From UBA9619 sp964630665 (GTDB lineage Bacteria; Pseudomonadota; Gammaproteobacteria; Arenicellales; UBA868), in NCBI GenBank assembly GCA_964630665.1, contig CAZVVN010000001.1, forward strand, positions 58,277-122,276: 64,000 bases of DNA. The letters run 5' to 3'. Each line of letters starts with the position of its first letter. Position 1 is the first letter of the stretch. Below are positions 8,151 through 16,999 of the stretch, piece after piece. The position numbers and the translations under genes were made by a program. The notes below the pieces were generated by a model. That model was given only the letters and a program-made list of their open reading frames with translations, had not been told where the DNA came from and ran no database searches.

Positions 8151-9752
8151 GTGCTGATGAATAAAGTATCTGCAGAGGAACTAAAGAGAAGGATTACAGC
8201 GCCGGAGGAACTGGCGCTGATCGACGTCCGCGAAGCGGGCGCTTTTTCCCGTGCGCATCTGCTTTTTGCCGTCTCGGTTCCGCTCAGTCGACTGGAACTC
8301 GGGTTTGCCGTACTGGTTCCGAGATTGGGCACGCCTATCGTGTTGTGTGATGATTGCACCGGTGTAGCAGAGCGGGCTGCCGAACGCCTCGCACAGTTCG
8401 GTTATACCCGGCTCGAGATCCTGGATGGCGGAATAGGGGCCTGGCAGGATGCCGGCTATGAGATCTTTTCCGGGGTCAACGTGCCGAGCAAGGCGTTCGG
8501 TGAGTTCGTCGAGCAAGAATACGAAACCCCCCGCCTTCCGGCTGCTCAGGTGAAAGCCAAAATTGACGCGGGTGAGAAGGTGGTAATCCTGGACAGCCGG
8601 CCAATGGCTGAATTCAATGCCATGAGTATCCCTGGAGGGAGTTGCTGTCCGGGGGCTGAATTGGTCTACCGTGTGTCGGACGCCGTAGAGGATCCGGACA
8701 CACTGGTGGTCGTTAACTGTGCCGGCCGGACCCGCAGCATCATCGGCTGTCAATCGCTGCTCAATGCCGGGATTCCGAATCCAGTGGTGGCGCTGAAAGA
8801 CGGAACCATGGGTTGGCACCTTGCCGGTTTTGGCCTGGATCACGGTCAGACCCGTTTGGCACCAACGGTCAGTGAGTCCGGTCTCGCGCGTGCTCAGGCC
8901 ATGGCGGCGTCAGTCGGTCAGCGGTTTGGTGTCAGAAACCTCTCGCTGTCGGAACTCGGTGCATTCCAGAAGGAGACCGGCGAGCATTCCCTGTTTCTGC
9001 TCGACGTGCGTTCTCCTGAGGAGTTTGAAGCGGGTCATCTGCCAGGTTCGATATCTGCGCCTGGCGGTCAGCTGGTGCAGGCCACAGATGAATTTGTGGG
9101 TGTACGCAACGCGCGCCTGGTCCTCATCGACGACACGGGTGTTCGGGCCGTGATGACGGCCTCATGGCTGATTCAGATGGGTTGGGAATCGGTGTATGTC
9201 CTTGAGGATGGTTTGCAGGACGGTGAGCTCGAAACCGGGAAGGGCAAGCGTCATGTTCTTGGGCTGGATGGGTTAAATGTTCCAATGACCTCCCCGCTAA
9301 AACTCCACAGCCTGCTGACAGGCGATGGCGCACGGGTATTTGATCTGTCTAACAGTCTCGAGTACCGGGCGGGTCATATACCCGGGGCACGCCGGGCGGC
9401 ACGCCTGGGATTTTCGGCGGCCTTGGAAGGTCTGCCGGTAGGCTCGCAGGTGGTCGTTACCTCTGCCGATGGGTTGCTGGCTCAGCTGACAGTCAACGAG
9501 TGGACGCCAGTAGCTGGTACGACCGTCTCCGTTCTTGATGGCGGTCTGAACGCCTGGAGGACCGCGGGTTATGCCCTGGTGGAAGGTGAGGATTCCGAGG
9601 CTGGAGAACTGCCCGAAGATGTCTGGTACCGTCCTTACGATCGAACCGCGGGTATCGAGGAAGCCATGCAGGCGTACCTCAGTTGGGAGGTCGCCCTGGT
9701 CGAGCAGATCGAGCGTGACGGCACCACGCGCTTCCTCCGGTTTGAGTCTTGA
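8151..9752 (+). CDS. Four-domain rhodanese-like sulfurtransferase
   Basis: A 533-residue cytosolic protein made of four rhodanese-like domains at about residues 7-105, 128-228, 264-360 and 383-478. Each ends with the family pattern of a hydrophobic strand, a D/E-GG or DG-like turn and a W or G. Only domain 2 has a textbook active loop, CAGRTRS with Cys190. Domain 1 has CDDCTG (Cys66/Cys69), domain 3 has Asp328 and domain 4 has Ser438 at the matching place. One or two domains are therefore probably catalytic and the rest structural or binding. The GTG at 8151 has an AGGA site; an ATG two codons later is the alternative. It follows the thiol dioxygenase gene by 43 bp. Confidence 0.82.
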   Translation: MLMNKVSAEELKRRITAPEELALIDVREAGAFSRAHLLFAVSVPLSRLELGFAVLVPRLGTPIVLCDDCTGVAERAAERLAQFGYTRLEILDGGIGAWQDAGYEIFSGVNVPSKAFGEFVEQEYETPRLPAAQVKAKIDAGEKVVILDSRPMAEFNAMSIPGGSCCPGAELVYRVSDAVEDPDTLVVVNCAGRTRSIIGCQSLLNAGIPNPVVALKDGTMGWHLAGFGLDHGQTRLAPTVSESGLARAQAMAASVGQRFGVRNLSLSELGAFQKETGEHSLFLLDVRSPEEFEAGHLPGSISAPGGQLVQATDEFVGVRNARLVLIDDTGVRAVMTASWLIQMGWESVYVLEDGLQDGELETGKGKRHVLGLDGLNVPMTSPLKLHSLLTGDGARVFDLSNSLEYRAGHIPGARRAARLGFSAALEGLPVGSQVVVTSADGLLAQLTVNEWTPVAGTTVSVLDGGLNAWRTAGYALVEGEDSEAGELPEDVWYRPYDRTAGIEEAMQAYLSWEVALVEQIERDGTTRFLRFES

Positions 9753-9819
9753 CCGACCCGACCGATGTTCCGGACGGCGTTTTTGAGTCTGTCGTAGCAC
9801 GGACTGAGCTGTCATTGAC

Positions 9820-11166
9820 ATGAAGGCGTTGCACGAATTGGGCGTTGCTGAATCGGCAGCCGCTATCCGGCAAGGAAAGGTCTCCGCGGTCGAACTCAGC
9901 GAGGCATTGCTGGAGCGGATCGATGCCCTGTCGGATATCCAGGCTTGGGTACATGTGGATCCTGAATTCGTACGCGCGGAAGCACGTGATCGGCAGGCCG
10001 AACTCGATCGAGGGTCGAGTGCGCCACTCTTGGGCGTGCCGGTCGGGATCAAGGACATCTTCTTCACAGCCGGCATGCCCACCACTGCCTGCTCACGGGT
10101 CTACGCTGATTTCGTGCCCGACCACGATGCGACCAGCGTGGCTCTGCTTCGAAAGGCTGGGGCCATTGTTCTGGGTAAAACGGTCACGACTGAGTTCGCC
10201 TACCGGGATCCGTCACCGACCCTGAACCCGTGGAACCGGGGCCACACTCCCGGGGGATCAAGCAGTGGCTCCGCCGCTGCGGTTGCTGCCCGGATGTGTC
10301 CGGTGGCGCTCGGCAGCCAGACACGCGGCTCGGTTCTGCGGCCCGCTTCCTATAACGGAACGGTGGGCTTGAAACCGACCTTCGGCCGGGTGAGTCGTTT
10401 TGGTGTAATTCCGCTCAGTTGGTCATTTGACCACGTGGGCTGGATGACCCGTTCGGTCGAGGATGCCGCCTTGCTGCTCCGGGTTCTGGCCGGCCCGGAT
10501 AGTAAGGATCCGACGACCCTCCCGGACCCGGAGTCGAATTTCTGTGAAGTGCTGGGCGATTCCGGCCCACCACACATCGGCGTACTGAGGGAATATTTTC
10601 ACGACAACGCCGTTGCCGAGGTCCGTGAACACACCGAGGAAATCGCCGGAAGACTGGCAAGTGCCGGTGCCCGGGTCGAACCACTGGAACTGCCGCCGAG
10701 CTTTGCTACTGCTTCGGACGACCAACTGACGATCCTCACGGTCGAGGCTGCCAGTTTCCATCAGCCCATGCTGGAAGAGAAGGCAGAACTTTACGGTCCG
10801 CATATCCGCGAGCTGATCGAAGCGGGCTTGCGGATCGACGCGGTCCGCTACTCCCGGGCGCTTGAAAACAGGCTGCAGTTCATCGCCGATACCAGGTCCT
10901 TGGCGTCTCGTGCCGATGTCCTGCTGACACCATCGACTCCGACGCCTGCACCAGGTGACCTGTCGGTCACCGGCAGCGCCATGTTCCAAGGCCCCTGGAC
11001 ATCCTGCGGGTTGCCCACCGTCACAGTTCCATCGGGCCTGTCCCCGGCCGGGCTCCCTTTGGGTATCCAGCTGGTCGCGGGGCCGCTGGCCGAAAGACGG
11101 TTGCTGACTGCAGCACTCTGGTGTGAAAGACAACTGGCTCTGGATCTTAGACCCCCTCTTCCCTGA
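9820..11166 (+). CDS. Amidase-signature family amidase
   Basis: A 448-residue member of the amidase-signature hydrolases, which cleave C-N amide bonds in the cytosol. The Ser-cisSer-Lys triad is readable: Lys78 in GIKD, the GGSSSGSAAA segment with the cis-serine near residue 147, and nucleophile Ser171 in QTRGSVLRPAS. The arginine before the nucleophile, in place of the common glycine pair, is seen in allophanate-hydrolase-like and other divergent members. No clear ribosome site precedes the ATG. It lies 67 bp after the rhodanese gene on the same strand and may be the last gene of that run. The substrate is unknown. Confidence 0.82.
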   Translation: MKALHELGVAESAAAIRQGKVSAVELSEALLERIDALSDIQAWVHVDPEFVRAEARDRQAELDRGSSAPLLGVPVGIKDIFFTAGMPTTACSRVYADFVPDHDATSVALLRKAGAIVLGKTVTTEFAYRDPSPTLNPWNRGHTPGGSSSGSAAAVAARMCPVALGSQTRGSVLRPASYNGTVGLKPTFGRVSRFGVIPLSWSFDHVGWMTRSVEDAALLLRVLAGPDSKDPTTLPDPESNFCEVLGDSGPPHIGVLREYFHDNAVAEVREHTEEIAGRLASAGARVEPLELPPSFATASDDQLTILTVEAASFHQPMLEEKAELYGPHIRELIEAGLRIDAVRYSRALENRLQFIADTRSLASRADVLLTPSTPTPAPGDLSVTGSAMFQGPWTSCGLPTVTVPSGLSPAGLPLGIQLVAGPLAERRLLTAALWCERQLALDLRPPLP

Positions 11167-11215
11167 AACTGCGACTTAACGTCTCTCGATCGAAGGGGGA
11201 CCCGTCATCGACGGC

Positions 11216-12430
11216 TTAGGATGATGCCACGGTCACCTGCTGGCTGATGAAGGCGTCTATCTCGCTGTCGTCATAGCCGGCTTCGTACAGTATCTCCCGC
11301 GTGTGCTGGCCGTAGAGTGAGGCCGGATGTCGAGGCCCGCCCGGTGTATTTGAAAACTTCACAGGTAAGCCCAGCGTCTTGACGGGTCCAGCCTCGGCAT
11401 GGGTCTGGGTGACCACCATCTCTCGGGCGAGTACCTGGGGGTCGGCGTGCATCTGCGGGATAGAATTGATCGGCCCGGCCGGCACCCCGGCATTCTCAAA
11501 AAGCGTCAACCAGGCGTCGGTTGTTTTCTTCTCGAGCAGACTGTTGAGGTGTGCTACCAGGTCCGGGAGGTTCTCCATTCGGGCTTCGTTGGTTGAGAAG
11601 CGGGAGTCTTCGAGCATCCTAGGGTCGACCAGCTCTGCAAACCGTTTCCAGGTCGAACGATTGGCGGCTCCGACGGTGATCCAGCCGTCTTTGGTTTTCA
11701 GGGCCTGGTAAGGCGAATTCAAAGGGTGACCCGAACCCAGCGGTACGGGTGTCTCGCCGGTCGAGAATGCGATGGCCGAATGCCAGTACGTCTGGACGAT
11801 GCCGGCTTCGAACAGCGAGGTGTCGACCATCTGGCCTTCGCCTGTCACCTCGCGGTGGCGAAGGGCCGCACAGATTCCCATGGCGAGGAGAATGCCCCCG
11901 GTAATGTCGGTCATGGGGACCCCGGGTTTGACAGGGGGGCGCCCGGGACCCTCGCCGGTGACGCTCATGATGCCGGCCATGCCTTGGGCCATGAGATCAA
12001 ATCCGGCCCGATCACGGTAAGGTCCGCTGCGGCCGAATCCGCTGATCGCACCATAGATCACTTCGGGATTGATCTTCCGGATCTCCTCGTAGCCGAGCCC
12101 GAGCCGGTCCAGAACCCCGGGCCGGAAGTTCTCCACAACGACGTCGGTGCCGTCGAGGAGGCGCCGGGCGATGGCGACACCCGCCTGTGTTTTCAGGTCG
12201 AGCGGCAAGCTCCGCTTGTTGCGGTTGAGGATCATGTACGTGGCTGACACGCCATTGATGTAATAAGGATCTTGTGCGTTGCGGGCCTCGTCGACTTCAA
12301 AGGGCGTCCGTTCTATCTTGACCACGTCGGCGCCCATGTCGGCCAGCATCAGCGCACAGGTCGGGCCGGCCATCACATGGGTGAAATCGATGACTCGCAC
12401 ACCATTGAGGGGTCCGTAGCCTGTATTCAT
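11216..12430 (-). CDS. CaiB/BaiF family CoA-transferase (second copy in window)
   Basis: A 404-residue class III CoA-transferase. It opens with the family block MAGPTCALMLADMGADVVKIE, interrupted here only for length (residues 20-40), and has VENFRPGVLDRLG at about 99-111. The catalytic Asp175 lies in PMTDITGG. An AGAGGTG site precedes the ATG at 12430. It is clearly a different paralogue from the copy at 482-1675, with different N-terminal and loop sequences. It converges with the amidase gene and lies downstream of a DMT permease and a hydroxyacid dehydrogenase on the same strand, which may supply or consume its acid. The acid substrate is unknown. Confidence 0.85.
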   Translation of the reverse strand: MNTGYGPLNGVRVIDFTHVMAGPTCALMLADMGADVVKIERTPFEVDEARNAQDPYYINGVSATYMILNRNKRSLPLDLKTQAGVAIARRLLDGTDVVVENFRPGVLDRLGLGYEEIRKINPEVIYGAISGFGRSGPYRDRAGFDLMAQGMAGIMSVTGEGPGRPPVKPGVPMTDITGGILLAMGICAALRHREVTGEGQMVDTSLFEAGIVQTYWHSAIAFSTGETPVPLGSGHPLNSPYQALKTKDGWITVGAANRSTWKRFAELVDPRMLEDSRFSTNEARMENLPDLVAHLNSLLEKKTTDAWLTLFENAGVPAGPINSIPQMHADPQVLAREMVVTQTHAEAGPVKTLGLPVKFSNTPGGPRHPASLYGQHTREILYEAGYDDSEIDAFISQQVTVASS

Positions 12431-12575
12431 GTCAGAGCACCTCTTTTGTCTGTCACGCGGTTTGGTCTGCCGATTCTGAAAAGGGAGATGTTCTCACAGT
12501 CCGGTCGGGGGAGGGGCGGCCTGTGACCGGTTGTCCTTAAGCACATTCAGAATGACCAGGCTGGTGAGTCCACCG

Positions 12576-13487
12576 TCACGCCGCCTTTTCAAGTACCAAA
12601 ACGACGATGCCCCCGATCAACAGCAGAACACCGATAATTTCCGTGACAGTCACTTTCTCACGGAATATCAGGACCGAGGCCAGAAAGGTAAACAACAGCT
12701 CCACCTGGCCCAGGGCCCGTACGAATGCAACGTTGGTCAGTGCAAACGCGACGAACCAGCAGTTCGACCCAATCCATCCGGAAAACCCAACGGATATACA
12801 GACTCGCCAGTTCAAAAAAGTTCGAGTGATCTGGCCGGGCTGGAAACGACGTAGCCAGACCGCCATGATGATGCTTTGAAATACTGTCGCAACAGCTAGG
12901 GTGTAAGTCGCTTTGACCAGCACGGATTCCCCTTCAAGGGAGACCAGCGCACCACGAAACAGCACCGCTGATAGACCAAGAAAGAAGCCGCAGGCGAGAC
13001 CCACCGCGGTCGATTTCTGTAGGAATCCGGAAGCAAGTCCACCCAGTGAGAGCCGGGTCTTGGCGGCGGTCATGACCAGTACACCGACGGTCGCTACTAG
13101 AACCGCGAAGGTCGCGACAGCCGATATCGTCTCCTGAAGCAGGATGACTTGCAGGATCGCCACCTGTATAACTTCCGTTTTGGAGAGCGCGGTGCCTACT
13201 GTAAAGTTCGACAGCGAGAACAGCCACATCAGCAGGAACGTAAAGGTGATCTGGGCGATCGATCCGGCGATTACCCAGATGCCGAAGGCGAGAGTCGGTT
13301 CCGGTAAGGCGTATCCAAAGCTCAGAGTCACCACCAGCCCGAGAACTGCAAACGGCCAGGCGTAGATAAATCGGACGGAAGCGGCTCCCATGTCCGACAG
13401 TTCCGATTTCAGGTGCCGCTGAACCGCCGAACGAAGGTTCTGGAAGAATGCCGCTGCGATCGTGACCGGTATCCACAACAAGCTCAT
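12576..13487 (-). CDS. DMT/EamA family transporter
   Basis: A 303-residue polytopic membrane protein with about ten hydrophobic helices and the two-repeat layout of the drug/metabolite transporter superfamily. The conserved features are a basic first loop (RSAVQRHLK), a TM4-5 region with the KTEVIQV segment, and a C-terminal RALGQVELLFTFLAS helix pair ending in a short charged tail. A CGGAG site precedes the ATG at 13487. It lies between a CoA-transferase and a beta-hydroxyacid dehydrogenase gene, all on the minus strand, so the three may form a small uptake and catabolism unit. The substrate is not predictable. Confidence 0.8.
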   Translation of the reverse strand: MSLLWIPVTIAAAFFQNLRSAVQRHLKSELSDMGAASVRFIYAWPFAVLGLVVTLSFGYALPEPTLAFGIWVIAGSIAQITFTFLLMWLFSLSNFTVGTALSKTEVIQVAILQVILLQETISAVATFAVLVATVGVLVMTAAKTRLSLGGLASGFLQKSTAVGLACGFFLGLSAVLFRGALVSLEGESVLVKATYTLAVATVFQSIIMAVWLRRFQPGQITRTFLNWRVCISVGFSGWIGSNCWFVAFALTNVAFVRALGQVELLFTFLASVLIFREKVTVTEIIGVLLLIGGIVVLVLEKAA

Positions 13488-13593
13488 GGCGATGTACTCC
13501 GGGCGCTGTGGTGCAGGCTGATATTGGTTCCGCCCTCTATGGGCTTCAGGGGCAATGGTTCAGCGCAGTTACTGGAGTCCGTAAATACTGCCA

Positions 13594-14547
13594 TCAGTTC
13601 GAACGACCGACCTCGCGGCCTGCAGCTTCTGCTTCATCGTCAATGATCTCCGCTGGAAAGCCAGGTGCGAGTAGTGTCTCGCTACAGGCTTCTTCCAGCC
13701 GGCGAACGATGTTAGGTGACCATTCCCGGGGACCATAGCGTTCCTGGCCATCGAGGAATATCTCGAGCAATCGCGGGGAGATTTCGAGCGGGACACCACC
13801 TCGCTTGGCAACTGCCTCAAACAAGCTCATGTCCTTGATTACCAGGTCCAGGGTGAAATTGATGTTGCGACTGCCATTGAGAATGACCTGGCTTTCAGTT
13901 TCGTGAACGAACGAATTGCCGGAGGAGATCCGGATTGCTTCGTAAGTGGTATTCAGATCAACTCCGGCGCATTTGGCCGTCATCATGGCCTCACCCAGGG
14001 CCACGAGGTTGACCGACGCCAGGTAGTTGGTAACGACTTTGAGTATGGAGGCAGAGCCCAGAGGACCAGTGTGCAGGATTCTACGGCCCATGGCGCTGAT
14101 CACCGGCAGGGCCTTCTCGAATGTGGTCCGCCTAGTGCCGACGAAAATCGAGATGTTCCCAGTCGTCGCCCGATGGCAGCCGCCGGATACCGGGCAGTCA
14201 ATAGCTTCACCGCCCTGTTCTTCGACGAGTGCGCCCAAGCGCTTGACCTCGGCCTCGTCAGTAGTACTCATCTCGGCCCAGATTTTCCCGGGCCGCATAG
14301 CAGAGAGTATTCCGTCTTTGGATGCCATGACGCTGGCACTGGCTTCGGGGCTCGGGAGGCAGGTGATTACCATGTCGGCCTTTTCAGTCATCTCGCCAGG
14401 TGACTTGGCCCAGACGGCCCCCTGTTCGATGAAGGGTTGCGCAGCGCCCCGTTCGAGGTCGTGGACGATAAGGTCGAAGCCGTTGCGCAGCAGGCAACCG
14501 GCAAGCTTCCCACCTACGTTGCCGAGGCCGATGAATCCGATCCGCAT
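13594..14547 (-). CDS. 3-hydroxyisobutyrate dehydrogenase-family NAD(P)-dependent reductase
   Basis: A 317-residue beta-hydroxyacid dehydrogenase. It has the Rossmann motif GLGNVGG at residues 7-13, the substrate-binding DCPVSGG at 118-123, and the catalytic lysine Lys170 followed by VVTNYL. Family members reduce or oxidise short beta-hydroxyacids such as 3-hydroxyisobutyrate, tartronate semialdehyde or 3-sulfolactaldehyde. The frame stays open upstream to 14631, but the ATG at 14547 has a GGAGAA site and starts directly at the Rossmann strand, so it is preferred. The gene is divergent from the CNB-FHA gene of the SauS/SauT-like unit, which makes a sulfonated substrate possible but unproven. 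Confidence 0.82.
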   Translation of the reverse strand: MRIGFIGLGNVGGKLAGCLLRNGFDLIVHDLERGAAQPFIEQGAVWAKSPGEMTEKADMVITCLPSPEASASVMASKDGILSAMRPGKIWAEMSTTDEAEVKRLGALVEEQGGEAIDCPVSGGCHRATTGNISIFVGTRRTTFEKALPVISAMGRRILHTGPLGSASILKVVTNYLASVNLVALGEAMMTAKCAGVDLNTTYEAIRISSGNSFVHETESQVILNGSRNINFTLDLVIKDMSLFEAVAKRGGVPLEISPRLLEIFLDGQERYGPREWSPNIVRRLEEACSETLLAPGFPAEIIDDEAEAAGREVGRSN

Positions 14548-14767
14548 GATTTTCTCCAGTTGTTTCTGCGAGAGTTTATTGGTTGGTGTTCCAGCGGTCC
14601 GTATCATGGGTTCGTCGAAGACTATTGGCAAGATGCGATAATGCAGCTGGCCGGACAGGGTCTGTATTAACCGCGGAAGTTTGACGGTAGTGTCCCTGGC
14701 CCGGCGCCCCAGGCGCTAAAATCTGCTTGACTTTAGATATTCGTCTTCAGGCCAGCAGGATTTTGAT

Positions 14768-15529
14768 ATGAAAGAGATCCGATTTGAACCCGGTGAGGTG
14801 ATTCTTCAGGAGGGTGATCCCTCTGAAACTGCTTTTCAGTTGCTTTCTGGGCAGGTCGAGGTCTACGGAACAAGGAAAGAGCAGATCGTCGTGCTGGGCC
14901 ATTTGCAAGCCGGGGATTACCTCGGTGAAATGGGACTGATCGATGAACAGCCGCGCAGCGCCAGTGCTCGGGCGGTTACCGATGTTGCTGCCGTTGAGCT
15001 GGAACGATGGGAGTTTATCCGTCTTGTCAGCGAACAACCGGCTTCGGCCTACCGGTTGATTTCAAGGCTGGCCCAGCATTTGCGGCGTACGAACAAAGAT
15101 CTACTGTCGCTGGCGGATGATCTGGAAGGCGGTCCCCTTGACCACTCAACACAGCATGAAATGCCGCAGGCCGTTACGTTGTATGCCGCTATTGGCGATA
15201 TTGCCGGCCACGTACCTGAGAAAGGCGTCACGATAGCCACTTTCGGGTTTTCAATCGGTAGGCTTCCGGAGTCGGCCGAGCGGGGCTGGGCGGATTTCCA
15301 ATTGCCTGATTCAGTGCCGTCTCGTCTGTCGCTGCGTCACTTTGCGATCGTATCGTTAGAGGGGGTCTGGGCCGTACAGGATCTGGCTAGTGAACTGGGT
15401 ACAGAAGTCAACGGTACGGTGATCGGCAGGGATTTCAATTCTGATTTTCTGGAGTTGAAATCCGGTGATAATGCTGTGGTCGCAGGTGGTTCTGATTCGC
15501 CATTCTGCTTTCGCCTGAGTGTCGCTTAG
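14768..15529 (+). CDS. Cyclic nucleotide-binding domain / FHA domain fusion protein
   Basis: A 253-residue protein with two recognisable signalling domains. Residues 1-110 form a cyclic-nucleotide-binding beta barrel with a phosphate-cassette-like LGEMGLIDEQPRSASA. After a helical linker, residues 155-250 look like a forkhead-associated domain, with FSIGR, then SLRHFAI and EVNGTVIG in the expected order. FHA domains bind phosphothreonine peptides. No helix-turn-helix is present, so it is not a Crp-type repressor or activator. The ATG follows an AGGA site by seven bases. It lies 81 bp upstream of the SauS-like gene and may sense a nucleotide and signal through a phosphoprotein partner; the partner is unknown. 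Confidence 0.72.
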   Translation: MKEIRFEPGEVILQEGDPSETAFQLLSGQVEVYGTRKEQIVVLGHLQAGDYLGEMGLIDEQPRSASARAVTDVAAVELERWEFIRLVSEQPASAYRLISRLAQHLRRTNKDLLSLADDLEGGPLDHSTQHEMPQAVTLYAAIGDIAGHVPEKGVTIATFGFSIGRLPESAERGWADFQLPDSVPSRLSLRHFAIVSLEGVWAVQDLASELGTEVNGTVIGRDFNSDFLELKSGDNAVVAGGSDSPFCFRLSVA

Positions 15530-15610
15530 TATTCCCGGAATCGTACTGGGCTGAGTGGACACCCAGGCTGGTTGACCAGGTTAAGAATCCAAAGGATTGA
15601 GTAAACGAGC

Positions 15611-16999
15611 GTGGATGACTCAGTATCAAGTCTTGTTGGCAAGGCACGTTCAGCACAGGCGGTATTTGAACGCTGCGATCAGGCAGCGGTAGACGAGACA
15701 GTATGTGCCCTCGCCTGGGTCGTCATGGAGCCAGGTCGAAACCGTGCGCTGGCAGAACAGGCTGTTGCGGATACCGGCCTTGGTCGGGCTGAAGACAAGA
15801 TGCTCAAGAACCACCGCAAGACTCTTGGCTTGCTTCGCGACCTGGCCGGTAAGGCTTCAGTTGGTGTGATCGCGGAATATCCCGAGCTTGGGATCACAGA
15901 GATCGCCCGCCCGGTCGGTGTGGTCGCAGCGGTTACGCCTTCCACTAACCCGGTGGCGACGCCGACCAACAAGGTGATCAATGCCGTCAAGGGGCGCAAT
16001 GCTGTCATATTGGCGCCGTCACCAAAAGCCGATGCGACCTGCGCTCGGCTTGTAGACTACTTCCGATCGGCTCTCGAGCAGACAGGTGCCCCGGCCGATC
16101 TTGTCCAAAAGCTGCCATCCCCCGTGAGTCGGGAAGCCACCCGCGATCTGATGGCCCAAGCAGATCTGATTGTGGCGACCGGTTCTCAGAATAACATTCG
16201 CGCGGCATATTCCAGCGGCACCCCTGCGATCGGTGTCGGCCAGGGGAATGTCGCCGTGATCGTTGACGAGACTGCCGACTGCGAGCAGGCTGCTGAAAAG
16301 GTCGTTGCCTCAAAAGTGTTTGACAATGCCACCAGTTGTTCGTCGGAGAACAGTGTCATTGTTCTCGAGAGTGTGTTGGAACGGTTTACCAAGGCGCTTA
16401 AGATAAGTGGTGCACTGCTGCTCAATCCGAGTGAGAAAGAATCCCTTGAGCAGACCATGTGGTCTGATGGTGAACTCAATCCTGCCATTCTGGCAAGATC
16501 TGCCGCAGAAATAGCCCGGGTCGCCGGAATCCGGCGCGCCGATCTCCGTTGTCAGATTCTAGTGGTCGAGGAAAGCGGTGTTGGTGAGAGTTACCCGTTT
16601 TCTGGCGAAAAGCTCTCGCCAGTGCTGACCCTGTATCGAGTGCCCGATTTCTCTGCCGCCTGCGACAGAGTCCGCGAGATCTATAGATACCAGGGTGCTG
16701 GGCACTCGATCGGGCTGCACAGCAGTCATCCGGATCGGCCGCTACAGATCGGGCTGACCATGCCGGCCTGCCGGGTGATCGTAAATCAGGCTCATTGTTT
16801 TGCGACAGGTGGCAGTTTTGATAACGGCGTACCATTTTCACTGTCAATGGGTTGTGGCAGCTGGGGTGGAAACAGTGTCAGTGACAACGTGAACTATCGC
16901 CACTATCTGAACATCGTCCGGGTGGTGAGGCCAATCCCACTTCGGGAGCCTTCCGAGGCTGCGCTTCTGGGTCATTACTGGGAGAAGCATGGTAAGTAG
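15611..16999 (+). CDS. sauS: CoA-acylating aldehyde dehydrogenase, SauS-like (sulfoacetaldehyde dehydrogenase, acylating)
   Basis: A 462-residue CoA-acylating aldehyde dehydrogenase. The catalytic Cys243 lies in DNATSCSSENSV, the acylating-family version of the active site, and PSTNPVATPTNK near residues 110-121 is the conserved cofactor region. SauS interconverts sulfoacetaldehyde and sulfoacetyl-CoA. That assignment rests mainly on the tight link with a CoA ligase that starts inside the end of this gene, as expected for a sulfoacetate pathway. An acetaldehyde or other short-chain acylating dehydrogenase remains possible. The start is a GTG with only a weak ribosome site. No xsc gene for sulfoacetaldehyde acetyltransferase is in the window. 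Confidence 0.65.
   Translation: MDDSVSSLVGKARSAQAVFERCDQAAVDETVCALAWVVMEPGRNRALAEQAVADTGLGRAEDKMLKNHRKTLGLLRDLAGKASVGVIAEYPELGITEIARPVGVVAAVTPSTNPVATPTNKVINAVKGRNAVILAPSPKADATCARLVDYFRSALEQTGAPADLVQKLPSPVSREATRDLMAQADLIVATGSQNNIRAAYSSGTPAIGVGQGNVAVIVDETADCEQAAEKVVASKVFDNATSCSSENSVIVLESVLERFTKALKISGALLLNPSEKESLEQTMWSDGELNPAILARSAAEIARVAGIRRADLRCQILVVEESGVGESYPFSGEKLSPVLTLYRVPDFSAACDRVREIYRYQGAGHSIGLHSSHPDRPLQIGLTMPACRVIVNQAHCFATGGSFDNGVPFSLSMGCGSWGGNSVSDNVNYRHYLNIVRVVRPIPLREPSEAALLGHYWEKHGK

Noticed and set aside
15568..15579. CTGGT-TG-ACCAG inverted repeat upstream of the SauS-like gene
   Set aside because: Arms are only five bases. Such short repeats are common by chance in GC-rich DNA, and no promoter elements are placed around it.
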